From the NCBI GenBank assembly GCA_039881145.1, contig JAYKKI010000066.1, positions 9,749,001 through 9,813,000 of the forward strand: a stretch of DNA of 64,000 nucleotides, in the 5' to 3' direction. Source of the stretch: Druceiella hillmani (Eukaryota; Arthropoda; Insecta; Lepidoptera; Hepialidae). Below, piece by piece: positions 24,408 to 35,859 of this stretch. The position numbers were made by a program, and so were the translations under genes. Below the pieces are notes generated by a model, which saw only the letters and a program-made list of their open reading frames with translations, was not told the DNA's origin and did no database searches. Position 1 is the first letter of the stretch, and each line of letters opens with the position of its first letter.

Positions 24408-24505
24408 AGGTGTGTGTATACTTATACATGTATACTTATGTTAAGTATACATGTGTACATGCATACTTGTGTTCGTGGGTACTTGTATACACACACACAT
24501 TTGTT
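24408..24505. repeat. GT/TA-rich cruciform-forming tract
   Basis: The inner hairpin ACATGTATACTTA (24426-24438), loop TGT, TAAGTATACATGT (24442-24454) is perfect. The outer flanks GTGTGTGTATAC on the left and GTATACACACACAC on the right can pair around it. It is a decayed microsatellite with inverted symmetry. Confidence 0.75.
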
Positions 24506-24509
24506 AGGT

Positions 24510-26180
24510 GAAAATACGCGTGTGGGTGCCCATGGAAACATGTGTATATAGCAGATTAAAAGTTTTAAGTCCTTTCGTATTATAAAATATCTTTCTTTAC
24601 CTTCTCAGTTGTAAAAAATTACCGGGCGTATTATCACAATAACACAATTAAAGAGTTATGTTTTTAAAACATAACCATTTTTCGAATAAATTCATGTTAA
24701 GAAAAATTAATACTTATCATAGACAAATAATTAAATAGTCAATATGTTTATTATATTTGGCATTTTAAAACAAACATTATCACCAATGGTGACATTGTAA
24801 GTTTATTATATTTTTTGTAATTATAATCAATTAACCTATTAATGGGAACAGTTCACTTTTGAATAACTATTTTTATGATATATCTGATTCAGAATTATAA
24901 CTAAATAATTCTGTCGCACACTCTTTGAATTTCTTCGAAAGAAACAAGCTTGTATTTATTTATACCGACATTTTAATTTCCGTACGTGATTTATAAATGT
25001 AGTGGTCTATAATCTTAGCAACAGTGGTAAATACATTTCTTCAATCACTTACATATTTCATATATCACCCATTTTAAATAAAGTGCTTTTGGAATTTGAC
25101 GGACTAAGCAAAAAAATTTTATTAAGCAATGAAACTCTTTTGCTTTTGTTATAAACTTCTTTCTGTTTTCTCCATTGCTATCAATAATTTTCAGGAAAAT
25201 TTAGGCGTTTACAAGCTTTTCAGCATTTAAATTTTCCTCGTATGTTATGTACATAATTACACAAATTATGTTAAAGGATTTTAAATTATTGAACATTCTT
25301 AGCACGGGGAAATAGGTTATGGATAAGCTAGATTAATATCATTACCGCGTAGATTTGTTTGGATAATATGGTCCATATTCATTTATATAATAATGTTTTC
25401 CTGGTTTTTATTTGCTCGTATATTATTCGATACTTTAAAAATACCTTTATAAGTATATATTTTACTTCTTTGAATCTTTAGCATTTATATCAACAAAAAT
25501 GAATGAATTTAATTAGATAACCTGATAAACAATTATAATTTTGTATTATTCCTTGGGTTACGAGTGCATGCTCTTGAAAGAAATTCGCAACTTATTTTTA
25601 TTTAATGCTTAAAACTCGATTACCAATCAAACCTTTCATTGGAATACCATATGCTTTCTTCTAATTACATCATATTATGTATAAAAAATAAATTAACTTC
25701 TATGTGATATTTTTTCGCCAATTTCACGTTAAATTCTTTGTTCATAACGAATCGTAAAATAATTGATATGTATGAAATATTTCTTCAGTTCATGTGTATG
25801 TAATTAACTATTCTCTGTTTTTAATACTCTGATTTTAAACTTTTTTATTACCTCGAAATATTCTATTTTTGTAAAAAAAACTTTTTCGTTGTATTCGTGA
25901 TATCGGGGCATTCAACTTATTGCTCACAGCAACATTTTTTTTACAAGAGGAAAAACTAAAACCCGACTACGGAAAAAAGTAACTAATTGGAAAAAATAAG
26001 CATTGAAAAAATTATTCTTAACTTTCTATAACATACGACATTCTGGATCATGACGAATCTATAAACTCCCCACTTGTTAAAATCGATTTAATAGTTTAGA
26101 CTGTAAGAGGGAAAAACTTACTCACATACGTACATGCATATATACATAGTCTTTGAAATTCATAACGTTGTGTACCCTAG
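24510..26180. other. A+T-rich DNA, no gene seen
   Basis: I find no open frame of interest, no repeat partner and no RNA gene in this interval. Confidence 0.4.
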
Positions 26181-26186
26181 AACACG

Positions 26187-26437
26187 CTGTATTATTTCTA
26201 CTTAATTTAAATTCTTAACCATGACAATATCTTCCGGTGGGCAATCTGTAAAGATACTCTTTACAAATTCATCATTACAAATTGCCCACCTGAAAATATT
26301 ATCACACAACGAAACCTAGATCGTGGTAAAGAATCTAATTAAAGTATAAATACATTTACATCACGTAGTTTCATTTAGTTTTGAATAAAAATCAAGTGAT
26401 AATGAATTTGTACAAAATAACGCATAATATATTCAAT
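26187..26437. mobile_element. Foldback element, decayed copy D
   Basis: The left arm is shortened (GCTGTATTATTTCTACTTAATTTAAATTCTTAACC). The centre pairs (GGGCAATCTGTAAAG...CTTTACAAATT and ATTGCCC). The right arm reads GCCCACCTGAAAATATT, CACAACGAAACCTAGATCGTGG, ATCACGTAGTTTCATTTAG and ends ATATATTCAAT. In the hammerhead-like block CCAC (26286-26289) and GTGG (26333-26336) still match, but the core is CTGAAAA and stem II is broken. Confidence 0.75.
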
Positions 26438-26539
26438 TTTGATCTTTATATAATGCCTTTTTTTCGAATTCCTCGTAATTTTAAATGTATGTTATCACAT
26501 CGGAAGGTTGACATAATAACTTTACAACATCGAATCGAT

Positions 26540-27290
26540 TTTGAACAAGTTTAATGTATCTTGACAAGGCATTTGGACTCAATAAGTATAAATAGTCTGA
26601 TGTTTATGCCGAAAGGTTTTTGTGGTAAATTGGTAATGGTGAGTAACCGTTGGACGCAAAAGTTGGGACACGTTTAATTTATCTTGCTAAAACTTGTAGT
26701 CCTGCATGACATCTATGGCTTGAAGATGATGATGAAAATTGGTCATAGTAACTTCATAAGTTATATACACATCATGTATGAACACGTTTAATTCGCCTCG
26801 GTAAAATCTTTTGTATCACGTGAATTCCACAGTCTAATGACGCTGCCAAGTATATCGTAGTAACTTTATAAGGATAATTAGGGATGCGATCGAGTTTGGT
26901 CGTATATAATTTTCTTGACATATTTATTTTTTTAGACTTTTGGTCTCACATTATACCCAAGATCTGATATTAGCACCTTTAAGGTGTTCTAATATTTTAA
27001 TAAAAGCAAGCAACAAACTCTTCACATTAAACACTTTTTATTCAGCTGAGAAAAATCCATTAAATGATCTTAATTGCCTGACGATGATCTCCAAAGTGGT
27101 TATAGCAATTCTATGCGAGTGATCAGTAGACATGTTTGATCATGTTTTAGTTATGAGCAACCTTTGGTTTTGTGCGATATCCAGAGTCCCATGCAACCGT
27201 CGGCAAATGTGCAAAGATATAATAAAGCGGTTAATCATAGACATGTACTGTTTCATCTCATATTATTCACCACACATTTCCAATAGAATT
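26540..27290 (+). repeat. Satellite B: degenerate ~115-125-bp tandem array
   Basis: The anchor ACACGTTTAATTTATCTTG occurs in diverged form at about 26546, 26671, 26785, 26891 and again near 27129, giving spacings of 125, 114, 106 and about two times 119 bp. Each early unit carries a TAATGACG / GATGATGAT block and a GTAGTAACTTTATAAG-like block near its end. Two short open frames at 26940-27122 and 27132-27332 are unsupported: the first starts at TTG and neither matches a family. Satellite B is distinct from satellite A although both contain TCTGATGATG-like words. Confidence 0.6.
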
Positions 27291-27339
27291 ATGCCCATGC
27301 CACGCACACGAAATAATGTTATATTTTTCTAGCCATCCA

Positions 27340-30300
27340 ATAATTAGTTTCAAATTTAAATTCCTCAATGGTTAATGAAATCGTGTTTACGTTCGTGTAA
27401 GTAAGAACAGGATTTTAAAAAGAAAATATTCGATGCTGCACCCAAGTACTACTGGTATCCTTGATCGATGACTGAATCCGATAGATATTATTTAAAAGAA
27501 CCAAGATGCCAATGTCAAGGCAAGAATGGAATTCCCATCAGATCTTCGTTTCGAATGACAGTCCTCCGGGAATATATCGAACCCTAAAGTTAAATCACAA
27601 GGAAGTTTATTTCCTAACGTATGCATTATACTGCTACAATATACATTATACCGCTACAATATTTCAGAAGGCGCCACACAAATGAATAAAGATTAATAAA
27701 ATAAAACAATGTCAGTAGATTCGTTTCAATATTTATTTTTGTTTGAATGTTGTTCCAACAAATTCCTATTTTTGTTTAAACGAAGAGTTATACAGATTTC
27801 TCTTTTTCTTTATTATTTTAAAGTCAAATTTAAAGTATCATATTATTCCAAAATAATATTGCAAGAAAGTATATCTTCATTGAGATGTGAGAAACGTATA
27901 TTATTAATAAATCTAAAAGTTTATATAGGTAATCATTAGCGACCAAAAAATATGAGAGTGAAAGATTTATGTACATTCTCATGGTTCTAGGACATAAGAT
28001 ACCCACCGATATCGTGTATGTGTAAGTTAATGAAATGACAAGTATTTACGAACATATAACAAGTATTTTGTACAAACGTTTTCAAAAAATTAAAATTATT
28101 TGGGTAAATCTTTCCAATATTAGGGTATTTTTACGTCTTAATTCTTAATAAGTATTTTAGTAATAACTTTGTAAGGTTATTCTCGATATTTTACAATTGT
28201 ATTGCGCGTAATTTTTTGGAATAGTGCCACACATGCTTTCTCTTTTTATGAAATATTTAAATATATTGTTTTAAGAATTTAACACATTCAAGTAAATGTT
28301 GAGAAAAAAAATGAGGAATAAAACTTATTGCCACCTCACCTTGAAAGCTTATATTGTTCCACTGGGGAAGTTTTGTGACTTAAAATGATACAGAACTTAA
28401 AAGGAAACTGTACTTTTAAAAATAAAATAATTGCGTCGTTTTTTAAAGTTCCATGGACACTACGTACCAAGAATTAAATAGGATAGGCATGGCCTCTCAC
28501 CCTCTGATTCAATATCACCATCGTGTAACAATAATAAATATGCTTACTGATAAGACAGATAAAAACATTTTAATATATACATACAATGATAATTGAGAAA
28601 ATTACTCGTATTAATGAAAATTAATTTAGATTTTCATAAAATACTCGTGTTTGTATGGGTAAGGTTTTTTCATTTTTTTTTTATTTCTACATATACTATA
28701 AACATTCACTTGTATTTTTAATTACTAAAATAGTAAAATTTATGATAATTTTAGTACAGGATGAAAAATTATATAATGATTTCATAATTGAAAAGAAAGT
28801 GATACTACAAATAAAACATATTAATGGCCACAGAATTACATGGAATTTATCAAGTCCGAGCAAAAAATATATAGTACTATACATATAATAGTACAATAAA
28901 ATAACTACCGTACCTAAATCAAATTTAAAATAAAATGTTTTGTCCTTATAAAAGCTTCTCTGTTACATTTCTCGGTATCTTTAGATGTTTTTTGCAAACA
29001 AGTATGAGCTAGATATGTAGAGCATGGTGTTTGGTATATTTTTATATTTTAAATTATAATGGTGTTAGATGAAAAGAGGCGATAGGTTTGGATACTTGAA
29101 TGAGAATAGATGGTGACTGTTGATGATTGAAGATAGATTGAGCAGGTCACCAAATTGTGAATATGAAGCCACGGGGGTAATTGATTATTGATAAATATCC
29201 AGAGCTTTTGCTTTGCTGTTATAATATGAAACTATTTTCAGATATATAATAATAGAATTCATATAATAAAGACTTCGAGGCTTCTAAAACCTTCGACAAT
29301 AGGCTATTTGACTGATGTCGATATTTTTTGTAAAAATATTTGAATGTTTTTTCTGTAGAGTAGGTGTAAAAATACCTTAACTTGTTTATAACAAATATTT
29401 AATTGAAATTTTGAAACAGGAATAAGCGTAAATATTTTGTTCATTAAATTGAAAAAGTTATATGAATTTAGTTTCCAAATAAAACATGAGGAAATTATAA
29501 TATGCAAAGTTTAATTTAAACGCAATATTTGTTAAGAATTAAGACTAAAAATATGTAATTAAATTCCTTATAACGAATGCTAAATAGCTGGCCAGTGATG
29601 TCATAAGCCAGTTGTGTTTTGTATAGGACGTTTTCGCGCGAATCCTAGTTCGTTAATTTTTAAGTCGTTATAACTTTGCAGTGAAATGTCCTAGGTACTA
29701 TATATCTATTTTAACCGTTCCTAATATTATTTCTTATTCTATTCTAAAAAAAAATATATCCAAATACCCTATTATGTATATTCTATTTAAAATTATTAAT
29801 TTATTTAATACCTAATTCGATAGGTATAAGTATTTGTTACGTATGCGTTTGTCGTAAATCTGTAGATATATACACATATGTTTGATTTTTGTACCTTCTA
29901 ATATTCGAGCGCGTGCTAAAGAAAACTTTAACGATTTGTTTCGAATATTCTAGAACGAGCTTTTAACTTTATTTAAATATATGTGAATAAATAGATTTAA
30001 AAAGGTAGTGCCTAGCTAGGCGATACGTCGAGTACTGGTTTACAATGATAAGAGATCGTTGCTTTTCTTAACAATCTCCAAAGAAATAATATAATTTATA
30101 ATTCATCAAATCAAACTTTAGATAATGTTATTCTTTTTATTGCAACTTTATAATATTCGTGTTTTTAGTTGTGTAATTTTCATTTATATACTTTCTTAAT
30201 ATAACCAATTCGAGAAAAAATTAAATTGTAATGCATATATAAATTCGTCTGAATACAGTTAAGAGAAATTAGTTATAAGTCATTGTACGTGTCAGTAATC

Positions 30301-30650
30301 TAGTTCAAGTCATGTATTTATATTCTAAATTGAATTAATTTAATTATAATTAATATAGAAGGAATGGGAATTTTAAATAAAATATTATTTAAACATTTTT
30401 GACGAGCACGATTAATTACCATGAATTAAAGTAATTTAATCTGCACACAGAAATAGTGTAACTTAGTTATTAGTTTAAAAAACCAATACAAATGCGTTGG
30501 TACGTACATTAATACGCAAAGTAGCGATGAATCAGAAAAAGAAATTTGAAAATTTAATTACGATACTATAATAAAAATTTCAATGTAAATAAATTGGGTG
30601 TAAGCTGCCGAAATATGTTTACGTATATCACTACTATACTAAAATTAAGG
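27340..30650. other. A+T-rich DNA without a supported gene
   Basis: No coding sequence is recognised. A 20-bp tandem duplication (ATACATTATACCGCTACAAT) sits at about 27623 and 27643. At 29590-29710 a patch reads AGTGATGTCATAAGCCAG, TTTTCGCGCG and GTCGTTATAACTTTGCAGTG; it could be a transposon end or regulatory DNA, without proof either way. Confidence 0.4.
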
Positions 30651-30654
30651 TTTT

Positions 30655-30960
30655 TACATCAAGTAGTTTTTGAAAGAAAAGAGATGCGGTAGACGCACAG
30701 AAAAATTCGTGAAAATCTTAAACCTATTTTTCTTTTCAGGTACGGAAACCTTAAACTATAACTATGGTATATTTTAGAGATGGTTGGTTCGTTGCTATAT
30801 GCCCTTATTTTATGAATGGGGGTGGGCAGAAATAATTTTTCATTGAAGTACATACTAAATATTATTATGCTGAATTTTAACCTACATGATTAAGAAATAA
30901 AGAGAGGGATGTCTTTTAAAATCTTTTGGAGATTTGCAATTCGTGAAGGAAACGTAAAAG
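30655..30960 (+). repeat. Dispersed repeat F, copy 1
   Basis: Matches 61285-61600. Shared blocks: GGTAGACGCAC / TGTAGACGCATG, AGGTACGGAAACCTTAAACTATAA / AGATACGGGAACCTTAAAATATAA, AATAATTTTTCATTGAAGTAC, TACTAAATATTATTATGCTGA, TACATGATTAAGAAATAAAG and TTTTGGAGA. The GAGATACGGAACC core also appears in the fragments at 34380 and 51185. A 64-codon minus frame falls within it and is not conserved. Confidence 0.65.
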
Positions 30961-31027
30961 AGAGCGATGTATATACAACGACGCAAAGCGATTGAATAAG
31001 ATAGTGTAAAATAACGTATAATGACAA

Positions 31028-31110
31028 TAGGTCGCGCATGCGCGCGTTCTAGATGGACGCCTCAGATGCTAGATATGAACAGTTGAGGTACCATCCATAC
31101 GTTGCGTTAT
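31028..31110 (+). promoter_or_regulatory. CpG-bearing patch with an NRF1/Ewg-type palindrome
   Basis: GTCGCGCATGCGCGCG (about 31031-31046) contains GCGCATGCGC, the consensus bound by NRF1 in vertebrates and by Erect wing in flies. It stands out in A+T-rich surroundings. There is no identified exon within several kilobases, and it lies just after repeat F copy 1, so it may instead be repeat-derived. Confidence 0.2.
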
Positions 31111-31964
31111 TTCCGTTACATATGTCAAAAGAAGACTGTCAAAATTTTGTCAATTTATTTGTATATTTATGTTTGATTTATTACTAATTCTGCGTGTACT
31201 TCATCCATCAGGAAAATAACAACATATTAGGTATACATTCTATTTAATTTATTTATAAATCCCCAACGAACCCACACATACAGTCGTAAATATAATTTAC
31301 AACGCGAGCGGCATTTAAGTGTTCGGTACTTACAATAAAGTTTTTTAAATGACAATAGGCTATGTAAATTTATACGAAGATTAGACGTTTACATCGATTT
31401 GTAATGACATTTTATTTATTTTTCCAAATGTATTAAAAACTTGTTATGCGAATTTAGTACGATCAATGAATGTACACTTTTTATATTCTCTCTCACTGTC
31501 AGTACCGTTTTAACACTTTATACTTCTTTTGTCAAGGTTTAGATCGCAAAAGTAGTTTCACTTATGTCAGTTATACCGAGTTGTACACGATTTTTATTTT
31601 TCAAAACTTCCTACATTATTCCTGAAGGGATAAAACAGAAGCTACACCGAAACTATGTTTAAATTTGTATTTACCTTAATGAGAATACATTAACTTTGTC
31701 TACCACGATAGACGTATTATGTTTATTATTTTATTTACGTAAATTAATATATTCAATTGATACACACGGTGGACTTATTGTGACGAGAGCAAACTCATGC
31801 AGCCTTATTAACCTTAATCTTCATATTTTCTTTTTTTACCCTCAATATTGCTTCTAGTTCCTCCCGATAATTCAAAATTAGATTGTGTTTGTCTTTTTTG
31901 TTTCTTTTTTTTTGAAAAACATATTTTAATCACTTCGTTGACACAACACGCTATAAACGTACCC

Positions 31965-32014
31965 TGTAATATTGTAAATTCGCTATAGTTTTGTAAATAA
32001 ATTTGCTAAATATA

Positions 32015-32054
<40 letters not shown>

Positions 32055-32115
32055 GTGTGTGTGTGTGTGTGTATTTTAGCAAATTTATTTGCAAAATTAC
32101 GGGTAGTTTACAATA
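31965..32115. repeat. Foldback unit with an (AC)n(GT)n microsatellite at its centre
   Basis: The left arm (31965-32010, TAATATTGTAAATTCG...TTTTGTAAATAAATTTGCTAAA) and the right arm (32073-32115, TTTTAGCAAATTTATTTGC...TTTACAATACATTA) are inverted copies with a few differences. Between them lie (TA)n, then about 12 AC units followed by about 9 GT units, themselves a perfect palindrome. The whole 150 bp can fold on itself. It is noncoding. Confidence 0.8.
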
Positions 32116-32878
32116 CATTACTGGTGTCTTTTTCTGGCAAAATTTGAAATTTATTGAGAATTAAGAGATTTCATTTCAATTTGGTAATGAATTTATTTTT
32201 ATAGATAAGTAAGAATAGTTTCATTACTCTCTCACTAAAAGGGCTTATTACTAAAAAAATGTAGTTTACTAATTACAGTGTGATAATTAATATAACGTTA
32301 CTGAGATGTAATATACAATTAAGAAAGCTTTATTAAGCTAAAGTAATTATATCTTGAATCGTTTGATACTTGAGTATTTCTCAGAGATCATTTTGCTAGT
32401 AGTCTACTTCAACAAGCAATAAAAGTAAGTATATTACTTACAAGAAATTATGCAACTTTTACACAAGAAGGATCAACATGTGTTTATTACATTTACGTAG
32501 CATGTAAAATATAAATAAATGCAATGTACGTTTCAAAATCCAAACGCATATTATATGAATATGGTATTTGATCAAATAAATGTTTTAAAGTATATTTTAT
32601 ACTAATGTTCACTATGTACATTATTTTAAAACTCACCTTGGAGCAATTATGTAACTCACCTTGGAGCAATTTCCCACTTTTTATTTCATGTTTGAAATAC
32701 AAACTACGCGTCAATTATCAAAGATTTAAATCAAATAAAAATTAGTTCAACGAAGATTTTGGAGATGAGTAAGTCAGTTGTGCAATTTTTGAGTGTTTAT
32801 AGCTAGGAAACAATAAAACTCATTTTTATGAAATGTCAGTCGCGATGTGGAATTTAACATCTTCTTGTACATCACCAA

Positions 32879-32883
<5 letters not shown>

Positions 32884-32945
<62 letters not shown>
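32884..32945. repeat. (AT)n microsatellite
   Basis: About 31 uninterrupted AT units. Confidence 0.95.
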
Positions 32946-32949
<4 letters not shown>

Positions 32950-34370
32950 TTAAAATGTCGTATCACTATGTGAATACGAATATAAATATGTCGACCGCAA
33001 GCAATATATAAAAATGGTCATTTCAATGATTTTTCTTTTTTAAATCCAATTTACTAAAAGAGTTCATGCGTAGAATTACTTTATGAATACGACAAATGAT
33101 TAATTTTTAAAAATACATTCTTCATCAACCAGATGCAAGCCATTAACCATTTGCAAAAGTATTAATTTGGGATTTCATTACAAATTATTTGGTACAACCC
33201 TCCTATTATAATATTGTTGACAGCTTGCATTACATCTTTTAATTATAAACTTTCATATAATGCTATATGGGAATATATTCGATTAGAATTTATTCCACAT
33301 AGTTTTGTATATAAATTACATTGGAATCTCTTGTATGTAACACAAATGACTCGGAGCGTCGGTGATGCGCGTTCCTACCGAGAATAGCTCAAGCCTACTT
33401 AGTTACATGTCTCTACATATATCACACACACTAAAAGTCTCAGCGAAACGATACATTTTCATGTAATTAGGCGGACCTTTGAAAAAGTACTCAATAATTT
33501 ATAGCGCTTAAATTTTACCAGCACTCGTATCTAAATTTAGATGCTTATGTTGAGTAAACAGCAAATTCTTTTTTTAGCTCTCATGAATGTTTCTAAAAAC
33601 ACTCAGGAGTCAGAAGTTTATAAAAAGTAACATGGACCACAGTGACGAATATAATTAATGTAATAAATTAAAATTATACAAAATTTGGTATCAAAGTGCA
33701 TATCTTAAAAATGTAAAATTCATTTTCATTTTAGGGCAAAAAGTATGAATGGAACTCGCACTTCAAAGATTCGGTACATAAGACGATTCTTTATTTTTTT
33801 TATATAATAAAGAATATACAGACTCAGTGTAAAGAATGTATCGGTGTATTAATGTTTTAAAGGAAAAGTTTCATTACTGGCTCATTTAAACATATGAGGG
33901 CAAATATTAATTCTAGTCAACTATTTGAAAACATTAATTTTTTAGAACATAAATATAGGCCTAGTAATTTTTTACAGATGAACAACTATTGTGCATAACG
34001 TAAAAACTATAAATCCTATGAAAATAGCTATTCTTCTGCAATTAGCTGGTCATATTCTACTGATCCTCTTTTTTCCCGTGATTTCTTTAGGTCAGTACTT
34101 TCGAAAATAAGACGGAAGTGCGGCTAACTTTTTTGCATATTTCAGTTAAATGTATATAAAACCAAAGATTCGTTTTTTGCGTAAACACATGAAAAAAAAT
34201 TGTTTTCTATATTTGCTGATTACAACGTACTCAAATTTTTATACAGTTATAACTGGACCTTGCAAAATTACCGTGTAAATATTTTAATATTAGCTATCTC
34301 AAACTATGCGAATTATTATGATACATCAGTTTGCCAAATTTCAACTTCCTGTGCCAAACGTCGGTTTCTG
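32950..34370. other. A+T-rich DNA, no gene seen
   Basis: No gene, RNA or repeat partner was recognised. In the stretch just before this, AACTCACCTTGGAGCAATT is duplicated at 32630 and 32653 (23-bp period). Confidence 0.4.
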
Positions 34371-34374
34371 AGAA

Positions 34375-34480
34375 TATCGGCTATGACAGACGGACAGACA
34401 GTCACATCTACAGTGTGTGATCTAATAAAGTTTCCGTTTTTTCTTTTCAGGTCGAGAACTCCAAAAATGGAGAATTGAAA
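34375..34480 (+). repeat. Dispersed repeat F fragment, copy 2
   Basis: GACAGACGGACAGACAG, GTGATCTAATAAAGTTTCCG, TTTTTTCTTTTCAGGTCGAGAAC and CCAAAAATGGAGAATTGAAATC match the minus-strand copy at 51185-51300 in the same block order. This GACGGACAG...GTGATCTTATACGGGTTTCG...GAGACACGGAAC arrangement is common to many insect repeats. The 92-codon frame over it starts at TTG and is not supported. Confidence 0.65.
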
Positions 34481-34888
34481 TCTTTATTCTAAGGTTCCTT
34501 CTTCCATCTCACAGTAAACAATAACCTAATTAAGCTGATATTTTTATATATATATGAATAACACCATTTTTTTCGTCATTTTTATTGGCGTCATATCATT
34601 AATATTTTTTTTCGAAGCTAAGTTACAATAAAACATATAATAATAATAAAATAATAATACCTTGCCATTTTAAATAATATAATCCATTACTTTTGGAAAA
34701 TTATTTAGTTATTCAGTATCCACGGAAATATTGCCATGGCTTCTCAGAAAATCTGATATGTAGCTTTATTATCATATCCTTAATGCTTAAATAATAAAAC
34801 CTCCTTACATATTTTTGTTGTCTGAAAATAGTAATTTTAAAATCCAGTTTAGCTATTAATGTAACTGTTACAGGTAATCTGTATAATT

Positions 34889-34930
34889 CAGGTATTCTAT
34901 ACCATTGCTAGGCAATGCATAGAATACCTG
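34889..34930. repeat. 42-nt near-perfect hairpin
   Basis: CAGGTATTCTAT (34889-34900), AC, CATTGC, loop TAG, GCAATG, C, ATAGAATACCTG (34919-34930): 18 bp of stem with one 2:1 internal loop. A shortened version, CAGGTATT-GCATAG-AATACCTG, lies at about 35010-35031, and the 100 bp between them repeat words such as AGGTAAT-TATATAATTC. Confidence 0.85.
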
Positions 34931-35619
34931 GGTTGTCCAGGCAATGTACGATATATTACGAATATTATTGTCCATTACGTACTTTACCTAGGTAATATAT
35001 ATAATTCCCAGGTATTGCATAGAATACCTGCAGATCCACCGGCATTGTGTAAAGTAAATAAATTTGGTGAAAATTTAATCGAGCTCTGCAATTGAAATAT
35101 ATTTGCAGAATAATAGAACGATACAGAATTGGTTTTATTTCGGCGCTCTTTTCCATCGGCGACCAACGGTAAGAATATAGAATCCTATTTTCTGCAAATA
35201 ATTTAGCTTCTTTAACAGAAGTTTGGAAGCCGTTTCGACATAGCAGTACTTACTTTGTTGAACATAAAATAAAATAATATATTTAAAGTGGAAAAGAAAA
35301 TGATTTATATATTTAAGGCATATTCTTAAGGGAAAACCTGTCAACTAAGAACCTTCAATTTGATTAAAGCTGAAATAAAGTTGCTTCAATCTTCATGATA
35401 GCCTCGATGATAATTTACGAATTACATTTCATCATAACTGCACGTGAAATGGAATATTCGATTAACTAAAATAGTATTTTGTATTAACATTATCCCAAAG
35501 TGCTTAACGTCTTCCATGAAGCGTACTCGTTTCTCTGTTCTACATTAACTAGTTAATAAATAAATAAACGCTATCATAACTAATGATTCGAGAGCAAAGC
35601 GCTCCAAGATAACTCTTAA

Positions 35620-35679
35620 ATCCAGTTAGTTGTAAGATGCCCTTCACTCCTTTGAAGGGCATCTTACAACTAACTGGAT
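35620..35679. repeat. Perfect 27-bp inverted repeat, 6-nt loop
   Basis: The left arm 35620-35646 (ATCCAGTTAGTTGTAAGATG...) and the right arm 35653-35679 are exact reverse complements; the loop is CTCCTT. Perfect pairing in sequence with so many decayed repeats implies a recent origin or maintained pairing. Confidence 0.9.
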
Positions 35680-35787
35680 AGCATTTTAACTATTTAAATT
35701 GTACATTACAAAATAAATACAAATGAAAATAGACGACGCATATATAAATAAACAAAGTTCTGAACAATTTTGTTATATTTATACATA

Positions 35788-35795
<8 letters not shown>

Positions 35796-35852
<57 letters not shown>
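35796..35852. repeat. (TA)n microsatellite
   Basis: About 28 TA units. Confidence 0.95.
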
Positions 35853-35856
<4 letters not shown>

Positions 35857-35859
35857 GAT

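Noticed and set aside
26940..27332. Two consecutive short plus frames
   Set aside because: They fall within degenerate satellite B; the first begins with TTG and neither matches a family.
34200..34478. 92-codon plus frame
   Set aside because: It starts at TTG and its second half is repeat F, which is noncoding in the other copies.
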